From contig PUDQ02000079.1 of the NCBI GenBank assembly GCA_002964805.2, forward strand, positions 1 through 64,000: DNA of 64,000 nt, written 5' to 3'. A program made the translations under genes and the position numbers. The notes beneath the pieces were generated by a model, which was given only the letters and a program-made list of their open reading frames with translations, was not told where the DNA came from and made no database searches. Below are positions 11,482-22,155 of this stretch, piece after piece. The number at the start of each line of letters is the position of its first letter. Within the stretch, counting starts at the first letter, position 1. The stretch comes from Trametes villosa. Taxonomy: Eukaryota > Basidiomycota > Agaricomycetes > Polyporales > Polyporaceae.

Positions 11482-13313
11482 ATGACTCAAAGCGGAATTG
11501 CGAAGACGCTGTGCCCGACCTACCGCCCCCCCTTCAGCTCCTGCACGCTAGCCTCGCCGCGCTTCCTGCCCGCCGCCCCCACCCTCCGTACGATGAGCGA
11601 CTACATCCGGTTCTACGACATCCCGGGCTTCAATGGCCCGGGAGAGTTCAACTGGAGCCAGGAGTCTCGCTCGTACAGCGCAAAGCTACGGGCGTTATGC
11701 AGGCATCTCATGGAGGACCGTCGTCCGGACACGCCGACGTTCTGCCCGCGGTGCACAGAGACTTCAATATTCGACCATTTCCTGACATACAGGCCGGGTT
11801 TCGCGGGCGCACATGGCTACAAGGTAAGCGACGATGTACATCGGAGACTCCGTACTGACAGATCGCGTGGGCAGTGCTGGCTGTGCGGGCTACCGCACTG
11901 GCCGGAGCAGCCGAGCCCGAGCTTGCAACAACTCGAGGAGATCGCCAACCAGCGCGCTCTCGACGCTATGCAGCGAGGAGAGGCAGCACCACGAGGCGGT
12001 GTTCGTGGGGAGGCATGGCGGTTCCAGGAGCACGCCGCGGTGAAGGGAGGACAGCAGGGGGGCCCAGGAGGAAATGGGCGGGGTACTGGCAAGGTTTTCG
12101 GGGTACGTCCAACGTCGAGCCGTGCGGTGGCCGTGGCTGAATCGCTCCCGCAGAACTCGAGCAACAGCAGCCCGCGGAAGGTGCGCGGTCGCGATGTGTA
12201 TGCACACGAGGGATACTAACAGCTGCGCAGACGAAACCCTCGAAGGAGGAGCCGTCCACGAGCGAGGAGTGCCCGCAGCGGGTAAGTACAGCGGCTCGAC
12301 CGAGCCTACGGTTAACTAACGTCGTACTGCAGACCGTAACGATCGTGCTATGGGCGGAGGTGAGTACGACGAGGTTATGCATGCGTGAACCCAACACCTG
12401 ACATATCCCCCAGAACGACCTCGAGCCGTTGGAGGTTCCCGTCGTCGTGGGGGCTGCCCGCAGGGTGCGCCTGGCGGACCACGGATGGCTCATGGCCTGC
12501 CAAGGCGAACCGTGGGACCTGTTCGAGGTGTGGTCGGACCGGTACGGAGGTTGGAAGATCGTGACGGAGCCCGGCACCCCCGTGGACGTGGAGAACGACG
12601 CCGACAGGTTCCTAGTGCGCCTCGGCAGCGTACAACGTTGCTCGTACTTGGGTGTGCATGTGAGCATGGTGGAGGAGGCTCGCATGCGGAGCGACCTCGA
12701 CCCGGACCTCGTCGACAACCTCATGCAAGTCGCGAGGGAGCACATGAAGAAGCGCGACCACATCGCGGATAGCGTATGGGTCGTGGTCTGGTCTCACGTA
12801 CGTGCAGTGTGTAGTCGACAACTTACAGATGGCTGACGTGCTGCTTAGGACGGTGATCCACCGACAGGATTCCGGCTGCCCGTGGCCCCGGCGGGCACAG
12901 TCAACCTCCTCAAGGTCGACGAGGCCTACGACTTCGCATCTGGCGAGACTCTCGAGATATGGCAGGACGGTCAGTCGACGTGGTCGGAGCCCGACAACCT
13001 CACGCGCGTCCGCGTCTGCCCGGGCGCACCCTCGCTCCTTGTGCGCGTGAAAGGCACACGGAGGCTGAGCCTCTTCGGGCTCGAACTCACTCAGCTGCAC
13101 GTGGGCAAGGCTCGCGCGGCAGTCGAAGCTGCGCCGCGGTCGCGCTCGCCGGCCCTCGAGTTCGTCGAGGGCTCCTCCGGCTCGCAGCCCCGGCGCAAGA
13201 GCGTTTCAAAGCGCGCGCGCTCCCCTTCGGTGGAGATCATCGAGCGTCCTGCCTCGGCCCGTCGGAGCACGCGCCGACGGGAGCGATCACCGTCCGTGGA
13301 GTTCTTGGACTGA
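11482..13313 (+). CDS. Cys-rich (zinc-ribbon-like) protein with Ser/Arg-acidic C-terminal repeats (KDZ-linked cassette)
   Basis: A multi-exon gene with seven introns of about 50-55 nt (first at 11824-11874; the last ends near 12849). The start is ATG 11482, with ATG 11593 (MSDYIRFYDIPGF) as a good alternative. A CPRC pair near 11748 and the CWLC pair just after the first intron are spaced like a four-Cys zinc ribbon. Several middle exons are very small (24-54 nt) and all join in phase. The second half contains WLMACQGEPWDLFEVW, VWVVVWSH and LEIWQDGQSTW. The tail repeats an SP-hydrophobic-acidic unit three times: SPALEFVE, SPSVEIIE and SPSVEFLD, each preceded by Arg/Ser. These resemble phospho-dependent SUMO-interaction motifs. 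The function is unknown to me; zinc binding and nuclear location are inferred. Confidence 0.68.
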
Positions 13314-13778
13314 GGTGAGGCGCGCGCGTCGTGTTGAATGGATGTATAGCTGACATCGTCTTCGTCAGGCGAGAGAATGAGCGGGCAGAATGGCGACGGG
13401 TTCGTGTCTTGTATACCGCGCGCTTCTCAACGTGTCCTCGGGTGGGTGTTCTGGTGATGATTGTATATGTATTCAGACGAGTTGCAAGTGTACATAGAAC
13501 GGTGCTATAGTTGTGGTGCATTAAGAAGGTAGGTAACGGCTACGCACGTCTTGTTGGAGATCGGTTTCGAGGTGTAACGATGCTCGAAGAAGGGCTCTGT
13601 CTACCGACGCTAGCCGGCTTTGTAGGCGACAGGTGACAGTGACATTGTCGAGCTCGCCGCGCCTGGGGATGACGATTGTTAGCCTCGGTTGGACAGCGAA
13701 CGGTAAGGTGGGCTGGAATGTTCGCGCCAGTGCTGCTAATGAGCACGACAGCGTGGGGAACGACTGATGGTACGTCGG
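13314..13778. other. Short spacer between KDZ-linked cassette and Plavaka element
   Basis: About 460 bases without a coding sequence. It would hold the 3' UTR and terminator of the gene ending at 13313. I see no repeat or RNA gene in it. Confidence 0.4.
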
Positions 13779-13813
13779 CATCAGCAAAACACGTTTACCT
13801 CTGAGGGCTCTGT
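13779..13813 (+). repeat. Left TIR of Plavaka element
   Basis: This 35-bp sequence starts CATCAGCAAAACACG and matches the reverse complement of 22121-22155 with three mismatches. Confidence 0.75.
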
Positions 13814-13871
13814 AACCTCTGACTGAACCGGTCAGATATTTGCAGAGGCTACAGAAATCAGCAGAGAATAT

Positions 13872-13929
13872 AGGGCTGTTTAGAATATACAGAGGTGCAC
13901 AGGGCTGTTTAGAATATACAGAGGTGCAC
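13872..13929. repeat. Two perfect tandem copies of a 29-bp subterminal unit
   Basis: Bases 13872-13900 and 13901-13929 are identical (unit starts AGGGCTGTTTAGAATATAC). They sit just inside the left TIR, where CACTA-like elements keep their subterminal transposase-binding repeats. Binding is inferred. Confidence 0.7.
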
Positions 13930-14019
13930 AGATAATACCAACATACTAAGAACATAAGCCTATGTCGCACTGGTTGTGTCCTGTATCCAGTCGGGCAGAG
14001 GATAACACATACAAGACAT

Positions 14020-17000
14020 TTATTGCAGTGGCTTCAAGAGCTCAAATGTATGGTAATCAGCGTAAGGGTTTACATAAAACTGCTTGAAAGCGTCGAGGGA
14101 ATTGCTAAAGTGGAACCGGGCGGGAATGCGAGTGCGTCCATAAACACCAATAAGGTGACAAGAACGAACAATTGTGTCGACAGAAACCACTGAAAGCGAA
14201 CGCTGCCCACGGTGCTTCTCCGGGCGGACCCGCCACATCCCGGTAACAGGGTCGGGCTCATCCCCTACGGTCTCAAACCACTCCAGCAATACACACTCGT
14301 AATGCGTGATGCGATGAGAGAAAGAAAGAAATGCACGCACACGCCCAATGACCATGCCCTCCATCCCATCGCTGTCGCCAACCTGGACGAGGACGGTGTC
14401 GTAGCGGTGATGCTGCCGACGCCACCGTGGGGCACAACGGATGATCTCGGCGTGCATCCCACTAGGCCCACACAGCTCGCTTGGTGCAAAGAATGTAGCA
14501 GTCGCATGGGTGTACACCTTGATGGGGGTGCTCGGCGATAACCACGGGCATGCTGCAAGGGGGACCTCGTCGTCAGGCTCGTCGAAGCCAGGAAAGAGCT
14601 GATCGCGTAAGAAACGTCGAAGCAGCTCCATCAGGGAAGGAACACGCAACCGGCTTGCGAGAGCCGTGATGCGGGATTGATACACTACATGAAAGCGGAA
14701 TGAGCAAGCGCACGCGTGACGCGATCGAAACTTACAAGGGCGTGCAGGCAGCTGGACCCGGGACTGTATCTCCGGCCCATCAATGTCTGCGACGTCCTGT
14801 GCTGCAGCATACTGCTGTTTGAGGAGTCGTTGACGGTCTTGAGGAGGGCCAAGCCCGACCTACAAGAGAGTATCAGTCTCTGAAGTCCCTGAGAAGAAGG
14901 AGCGCATACCTTGCGGAGAGCGTAGCTGACAATATCACCCCGCAGGAGGCCGCGTTGGCCAAGCTCGACACGCATTGCAGCAAGCTTGCTGAGGCGTGTA
15001 TTGGTGCGCAGGATCTGGATGAGAGGGTTGTTTCGGTTGGAGGCGCGCCAGGGCCGCTTGACGGCAGCGATATGCTTCGACTCGCTGATGGACGTACAGA
15101 CCCCGTTCGGTGAGCCGAAGAGCTTGATCATGCGAGTCCAGTGGAGTAGCGCGTGCTGCCGTGGGAGAGAGAACCCATCGGGACGTACGCCGGTCTCAAC
15201 GAAGATGCTACGTAACTCGCGGAAGCGGGAAAGGGCCGCGTCCATAGCGTCGAGTGTCTCGATGTCATGCGATGGTCGTCGTGCGAGGTAGGCGAAGTCG
15301 AGGAATGCACCGATGCACTTGATCATCTTGTCGGGGACGTATCCAGATAACGCAGGGAGGAATACCTATAGCACATAAGCGGAAGAGACAAAATATATGA
15401 TGTACGGATAACGAACCTTCATAAGGGCCTTCGAGTCGTTCCCTGTCCACTGCTTGAAGTTGCGACCCTGCGGAAAGCGGCGCAATCCTGGAAATGCGGG
15501 AGCTGCGGCGATACTGGCAGGCTATTAGTAAACAGATGATGTAGCAGTAGGAGGAAAGGAGACGCACCGCCGATCAATGTCGTCGAGGATGCGCTTGGCA
15601 GCGCGAGCACTTGGCGCAGTGAGCCGAATATAGTCCTCGACCCACGAGACGAGGTGGTCCTTGAACGTGCCTTTGATGAGCTGGTGCAAAAGGTCAGGCG
15701 CGAGCAATTCGTGGATGTCTGCTCGCGGGAAGTAGTCGGTGAAAGGCTGAGTATACCGCATTAGCTCAGATCCAAACGCGCGAGGCGGAACGACGAACCG
15801 TCACATCATTGACGACGCCGAACACGTCCCAGAGCTCGCCCGGATCGAATGTCGCGCACAACTGATGAGTGTGTTCCCGAAAACGCGGGACGCCAGGCGT
15901 GTCGAGCTCGTCTGGTAGTGCCAAACATCTGCACTAAACGTGAGCGTGTGTCGCAATGACAAGAGGAGAGCGTCACCGACTTTGGACACCACCCCTGAAC
16001 GATGCCGGACAGGTAAACCTGTTCCGGATAATCAGCAATTATCGGCCCAATGCCGAATATAGCGCGCCGGTGATGACCGTCAGGGCAGAGCATTACATGG
16101 GGAGTAGTCATCCCGGGGCGGAGCGGTTCTAGGATATGTCGAAGGGCGGTGTGATAGATTTGTTTCTTGAATAGTCGGAACTCCGGGTCGTCCTCCCACT
16201 CCCGCTCAGCTACAAACCGATTAGTGCGACAACAAAGCTGAATATGTAACGGGAATTTACCTGTCGGGATCGCAAGGAAGGCGACCGGGACGGCGGCCTC
16301 CCGATGTGCACGGCGCATTTCACCCGTGACGTTGCCGGAGAGCATATAGAGCGGATGGAATTCTTGATGACCTGTGGCGACAGAGACAGTCGTCTTGTCT
16401 GTGGCGAAGCACCAAGGCGTGAACATTGAGCCGTGCGTCTCGGGATCCTGCGCAATCTTGTCCTGGGGTGACCATACGTAAGCAGTTGCTAATGGGCGGC
16501 ACAAGCTGAACTCACTGCCTGATCCCAAGCCCATAGACCCGACATGATGTCTGAGAAGACGCGCGAACCATTTGCGTGGAACTGCTCGTAAGGGCGGGTG
16601 TGCCAGGTGTGCTTGAAGTCAGGACTGGCGGACATGTTCTCGGCGACCTGTAGCGTGTCCCTCTTGTGGACGACGTAGTCCAGTCGTTTCCAAGCAGGAG
16701 AGTTGGGCGTAAGGGGGCCGTTGTAGCGGAGGATGAAAGAAGACCATCCAGCCTCGCCGTGTTTGATTGCATCGATGGCGGACAGGAGGTGCTTCTGGGA
16801 GTCGAACCAGGGCTTGGTGGTCGGGTCGTGTCCGTCGAGGATGGCCTGGGCATGGACGTTACGAAGAAGCTGTTCTATGTCACCCTTTGACGCAGCCATC
16901 TTCTGAAAGAACAGGTCGGCTCGTTCGAAGGACGCGCGGTCGGAAAACGGCTCATAGCCCTCCACTCGATGGTGGACAGGTGGAGGTGCGTTCGGGTCCG

Positions 17001-17244
17001 CGAGGAAGACTCCTTCGGCATCGCAGGGCAAGGCTGCCGGTGAGGAAGCGGCACACTTGAAGTGAGTAATGACAGCCGTCTGAGATGTACCGAGGACAGG
17101 CGACTCACCGTTCAGGTGGGGGTGGTATCGAAAGACGGGTGGAGGGGAGCGAGGTTTGGGATGGCGATGGTAGGAGCTGTTATGCTTGATGTACCCAGCT
17201 CGCGTAGGGAACGAACGCTCACAGAGCGAGCAGAAGCAGGCCAT
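14020..17244 (-). CDS. Plavaka transposase
   Basis: The multi-exon gene starts at ATG 17244 and ends at 14020. The N-terminus has a C2H2 finger (CSLCERSFPTRAGYIKHNSSYH). After a 75-nt in-frame intron comes the family signature ALPCDAEG, then FERADLFFQ, ...IEQLL, the Trp-rich MSGLWAWDQA and, after the next intron, DKIAQDPETHGSM and DKTTVSVATG. Later exons give LRPGMTTPHVMLCPDGHHRR, FPRADIHELLAPDLLHQLIKG, GSPNGVCTSISESKHI and a ~200-residue C-terminal domain (SRITALASRL..). This order matches the Agaricomycete Plavaka family (CACTA/EnSpm relatives). I see no stop or frameshift not explained by normal splice sites, so it may be functional. It shares a ~420-bp intergenic region with the divergent accessory gene. 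Confidence 0.88.
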
Positions 17245-17665
17245 GAGAGAGGTAGATAGAGACGCGGAAGTAGAAGTAGGTGTGCGTCGTCGCAGAGGAG
17301 CAGAGACAGTGTCGTTCGTTGTGGACGGCTGAGGTCAGCCGCCCGATTAGGAACTGGCGGGTTCGAGGAGCGACCCGCAACCTCAACCGCAAACCCCAAC
17401 ACTGCTCATCCCACAGCGACACACTGCTCTCACCGTTACCCCTCCCGTATACCTAATATTCTCGCCCACATTCATTCACAACCCTACTTCCGACCGCAAT
17501 ATTTGTCTCTCTTTAATTCCCTTCATTCACTCGACGCGCCGCCTCTCCGAGTTCAAAACCGAGTGCACCTCTAACGTCGATTCACATCTCCCTTTCGTCG
17601 CTCTCTGCTTCTTTTCACCACCTATCTGCTCTCTCTCACTTTCCTCCTGCACCGAGGTGCCTCGC
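17245..17665. promoter_or_regulatory. Divergent promoter region of the Plavaka element
   Basis: The transposase ATG (17244, minus) and the accessory-gene ATG (17666, plus) are separated by 421 bp with no coding sequence. The part nearest the accessory gene is pyrimidine-rich (CTCT/TTCA tracts at 17500-17640), as is common just before fungal transcription starts. No specific binding site is claimed. Confidence 0.45.
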
Positions 17666-20600
17666 ATGAAGACACGGAGTCAAACCCGTCTCTCCCATGA
17701 GGCACCTCGACCCTTGCGCTCTGGGAGCACACCACAGCCGACAACCATCCGTTCGCAGCCCAAACCCGCTCTTGACGACCCAGACACTGAAGGTGTCGCG
17801 CCACGCGGTAAGTATAACCACGCGGATGTTTGCGACGGGTGGCCGTCGCAGCGCTAGGCATGCGGCTGCTACGTCACTCGTAGAGCATAGCAGCCGCTTG
17901 CCCCGAGGCCATGTGTGCATACTAACTAATGTTCTTCTAGCTCGGACTTCAACTGCGGAACAAGGCCGCACTCACCAGTACGGCACGCGGCCCAGCACGC
18001 AGACGGCCCATCCGGCTCGTGCTGTAGGGCTGCACAAGCGCACCAAGCAGGAAAAGGATCAAGCCGCCGCCGAGAAGAGAGCACTCAAGGACGCGGTTGC
18101 TCAAGCAGCTGCTAGACAGCACGAACGTCGGGTCGAGGGCGCCAAGGCTCTCGCTCGCCTAGAAGACGAGCGGCTCGCTCGCGAACGTGCAGAAGACGCC
18201 CGGCTACGTCTGCCCCCAGTCGCCATCTCACCCGGTCGTCCCGGCAGTGCATCTGCGGCAGATTTGTTTGACCCACAGGAGACTCAGGTACGTATTCAAG
18301 CGTTTACACTTCTTGTCCTAGATTCCTGAGCGGCATGTCTGCAGGAAGCGCCCTCCTTTGACGATACAAACATCCCACCAAGCCCCCAGCCTCGTGGCCG
18401 TCCACCATCACACCACGCCTCTCAGGCTCTCCCCCTCTCGTTGAGCGGTAAGTCATTTAGCGGTGCGGTGTCCAAGGTAGCAGCAGTGCTCATTGGATCG
18501 TGTAGAGCCGCCGCCGACACCGCGCAATCAGCACGCAGACGCCGATGCACAGCGGCCGTCAACTCAAGATCTTGGGGATCTATTGCGCGAATCCTCAAGC
18601 AGCGATGACGAGTTCGAGCAGACGATCGCACGCATCAAGGCGCGGAAGCCGGAACGCAAGGTATAGCCGTACAATGCATATGTACGCCGCCCCCGCTGAC
18701 TCACTGATACGCCGTATTAGAGACGATCACGTCGCACGCGCATATTTTCAGGTTCGCTGCCGACCGACGAGTTCGAGCGTGCGATTGCGCGCATCATGCA
18801 GTCGCGAGCAGAGCGCGAGGCACTGAGAGTGAGTCCTGCAACAGGCTGTCCCTCTCGCAGTAATACTGACCTGACCCAGCTGCGTACATCCAAGCTTATT
18901 CAAGCGACCAACCCCACTCGATATGGTCACCGATCCGACTCCGGGTCAGCCGACGAAGATCGTCAACCCCAACGCCGAGACGACGCCCACAGCTCTACCC
19001 AGTGCGCTGGCCCGCAACTCTCGAGACTACTTGCCGGATACGGAGAGTCAGGCGACGAGCACCTGACCGACGCCTCCACCGCTCCACGCGCACTCGCAAG
19101 CGGGCATCATCAACCCAGCGACGACCCTATGGACGTTGACGACACCAACTTCGGCCCCACGGACGTCGACTCCCGCGAGCGCCAACTCACTACAGCTTTC
19201 GACGACGACGATGACGGGCTTGAGGACCCTGACGCGGCGCACCACAACGGCTGGCGCCAGCGCGGCCATGGCGACTGCTACAGGGGTCAGACCGAGGCCA
19301 GCTCCCCCTACAACGGGAGCTCGTTCTATGCAGACGATGACGAAGCACCGTACCAAGATGCCGGCGCAGACGACGGATCTGGGCGCTACTACAAGGACAG
19401 TGCTCTCGAGGAGGTGGGGGACGATGAAGACTACGTCGAAGCAGATGATCTCGACGCCCAGGGCGACGAGAACGACCTCAACCTCGACCTCGACCTCGAC
19501 GACAACGACGACGAGGACGACGACCTCGACCTCGACGACGAGGACGAGGACGATGAGGACGAGGACGACCTCGACCTCGACGACGAGGACGACGACGACG
19601 AGGACGACGACGTCGACCTCGATGCCGACGAGAACGACGGTGTCGACGACGACGACGACGACGCCGGCAGCCATGATTCAGACGACGACAGCCCCGATGG
19701 CAGCCTGGGTGATGGCGGCGGAGAGGACGGCGGCGAGGATGACGATGAGGACCAGGAAAATGAGGAGCTCGAGAGCGACGAGGGCACTTCAAAGGTGAGC
19801 GGTGCCGTAGTCTTTGCAGGATCAGATTACTCATTGATATCTCTGTGCTATATCACAGCGTCGCTCCAAGCGTACAGTAGCCTCGAACCGTACGACCTCC
19901 AAGCGGTCATCCTCCAGGCGTACAACATCCAAGCGCCCACCCTCGCAGCGTACAGCCGCACAGCGTGCAGCCGCACAACGTCCGGCCTCGCAGCGGCGCA
20001 AGGAAAAGCAGGCTGCTGTGCGCGGCGAAATCGCAGAGTACCGTCAAGCTGAGCCCTCAACCGTATCGAAAAAGCGCGCTCGCCCGCAGAGCACGTCTGC
20101 GCGCGTGGCAAAGTACGTGACCTTGCGTGGTACATGCTGTAACATATTCTAAATTTTCAGCAGGGATTCTCGTGCGACGAAGAAGTCCAAAGGGAATAGC
20201 GGTTCCGCGTTCACGCCCAACTGGGAGAAGAACACCCTCGCTGCACGTACCAAACTCGCTGCCAAGGAGTCCCGTCCCTCTCGCCCGAGCAAGGCCGCCA
20301 CGCGATCGCCGTGGAAGCATCTGCTTCAAGGCTCCTCGCCGCCCGGGACACCTCAGCGAACGGTCGCCAACAGTCGCCGCGCCCGGTCAACCTCTGCAGC
20401 GCCCATCCAGCGCGTCAAGCTGCGTGATCCAAAGCATGCGAAGCGCGTCCCTGGGCAGCATCGGAAGCGTACTCGGGACACAACACCTGAAGACAGTGAT
20501 GACGATCGTGCGATGGGTGGTCTTACTGACGCCGATGTTAGTACATCGCGCAAACACGCGCTCAGGCTCTCAGGCTCTGCCAGCCGCAGCCGGCGTCACA

Positions 20601-21795
20601 AGGCAAGAACTTTTGTTCACCTCGGCGGAGGCCCTTCGCTGACCTTTCAAACCAGATGCCCATCATCGTCCAGCCCATCAACGACGAGCTCGGGGATGAC
20701 GACGAGGACGGCAGCCCAATCGCCGGCAAACGACGCCCACGCCGTTCTTCCAAGGACGTACCGGAGGACGAATCGCGATCGACAGGCAACCTGCCCGATT
20801 TCATCAAGCCGTACTTCTGGACGAAGATGATCCCTACTGTCCTCGACTACGTCGGCACTAAGAGCGACCCGTGGGACTTGCAGGAGCACGGCGTCGATGA
20901 GATGCTTGATCTCTTTCAAGAAATCGTCGATGAGCTGTGCCCCGAAGAAGACATCAAGCTCACCAAGTCGGACATCATCTACAAGATTGTACGTCCCCTC
21001 GCCCATCTAGTTTATGTGTACTAACTGATTGTGTTCCAGGCCCAACAACAGGTGTACGAGTGGCGCGCCGAGTTCGCGAACATCGCCATCGCCGTCATCT
21101 GCAACACGATCGAGTACAAATTCGGTCCAGAAACGAATCGAAGTGTTGTCCGTAAGTGGGTCCGGATGGCGAAGGCTGACGGAGGCGAAGCCTTGTGGGC
21201 AAAGCCGCATAAGATTGTGAGTGACACAGTTTCATCGGCCTGGGCGACCGCATACTCATGATGTTGTCTGTGGTAGGCGAAAAAGGCGCATGGACAGCTT
21301 CAGTCCAAGTACGTTCTCAAGACATTCGCGTTCCATCTCAACGCCATCAAGGGCTCGTTGCGCGAATACGGTTATCCGGCTGGTGCATTAGCACTAACGG
21401 CAACAGCGGTAAGTTGTTCGCTAAATGCTGGCCTTTCCACTGCGACTTATTGGCTCTAGATCCAGCACGTCTTTCCCATGTTCAAGAGCGGCGCCTTCGT
21501 CCCCGGCAAGGGGTTTACGAAGGTGAACGTCGGGTCCTTGACTGCGTCTTGGTACCGCAAGTCAGCGCGTAGGTTCCTCAAGCACCCGGACAAGTTCGAC
21601 TCTCTTCTTCGGCGGGCTGCTAGGTACCGTAAGGCTGCTCGTGTCCACGTCGAGACGTCCAAGGATGGGATAGAGGCACCCGATGCCTTCGACCGTAGCA
21701 GCCCTCCGCTTGCTGATGAAGACTACTCCGGTGAGTTCCTGGTTGTGAATCCATACCTGTTTTGCGCTGACCGCCATTACACAGACAGCTCTTAG
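17666..21795 (+). CDS. Plavaka-element accessory protein: acidic block, basic repeats, conserved C-terminal domain
   Basis: A gene of ten or more exons from ATG 17666 (MKTRSQTRLSHEAPRP) to TAG 21793-21795. The first intron is ~126 nt. The second exon encodes an Ala/Glu/Lys/Arg coiled coil (KRTKQEKDQAAAEKRALKD). Around 19190-19790 an Asp/Glu run of over 100 residues is built on DLDLDD repeats. After an intron near 19795-19858, a basic Ser/Lys/Arg/Thr repeat (19860-20010) follows. From about 20650 there is a globular domain: KPYFWTKMIPTVLDYVGTK, IYKI, QVYEWRAEF, then SKYVLKTFAFHLNAIKGSL and HVFPMFKSGAF. This C-terminal domain resembles a DUF6532-type Agaricomycete domain (low certainty). The last intron (21731-21784) splices to a tiny exon ending Asp-Ser-Ser-stop. 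Its role in transposition is unknown. Confidence 0.7.
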
Positions 21796-22120
21796 ATAGT
21801 CATACCCTCCTTTATCCAGCCATCCAGAGCTTACGCTTTCCTCTCACAGTATCTCTCCCCCTATGCCTGTCTCTTCACTAAAGCTTTTTAATCCATAGTA
21901 TATAGTATCCGTATCAGTCACAATACATTCATTTAATCCTTGTAACGTGCGCCGTGTATTTCAGGCTGCACCACTACCCTCTCTGTGTAAGTCTGTGAAT
22001 ATCTAGTTACTTCTTTGGTATCTGACAACCTCTAAGTTCTCTAAGGAGATCTGGGAACCTCTGGGAGGAGTTCTGTATGATCTGACTTCTGCGAGCTCTG
22101 TATCATCTGCCACAGATGAT

Positions 22121-22155
22121 ACAGAGCCCTTAGAGACAAACGTGTTTTGCTGATG
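22121..22155 (-). repeat. Right TIR of Plavaka element
   Basis: Inverted partner of 13779-13813, with 32 of 35 matching positions. It lies about 325 bp beyond the stop codon of the accessory gene. Confidence 0.75.

Larger units (their letters stand above)
13779..22155. mobile_element. Plavaka (CACTA-like) DNA transposon with 35-bp imperfect TIRs
   Basis: The ends are defined by inverted repeats: 13779-13813 on the left and 22121-22155 on the right match at 32 of 35 positions when the right one is reverse-complemented (both start CATCAGCAAAACACGTTT). The interior carries a minus-strand Plavaka transposase and a divergent plus-strand accessory gene. Short CTCTG/CAGAG-type motifs crowd the 150-200 bp inside each TIR, as in CACTA elements. 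Total length is about 8.4 kb. I could not find a clear target-site duplication next to these ends, so the true termini may lie a little further out. Confidence 0.7.

Noticed and set aside
1..13313. TET/JBP dioxygenase as KDZ cargo
   Set aside because: KDZ elements in basidiomycetes often travel with TET/JBP genes, but I see no H-x-D...H iron-binding pattern with the family context in any of the four cassette proteins.
13300..13778. Antisense ORFs 13237-13521 and 13521-13970
   Set aside because: No splice context or protein features; they cover a 3' UTR and the transposon end.
19048..19674. 208-codon Val-rich minus-strand ORF
   Set aside because: A reverse-frame artefact of the GAC/GAG acidic repeat in the accessory gene.
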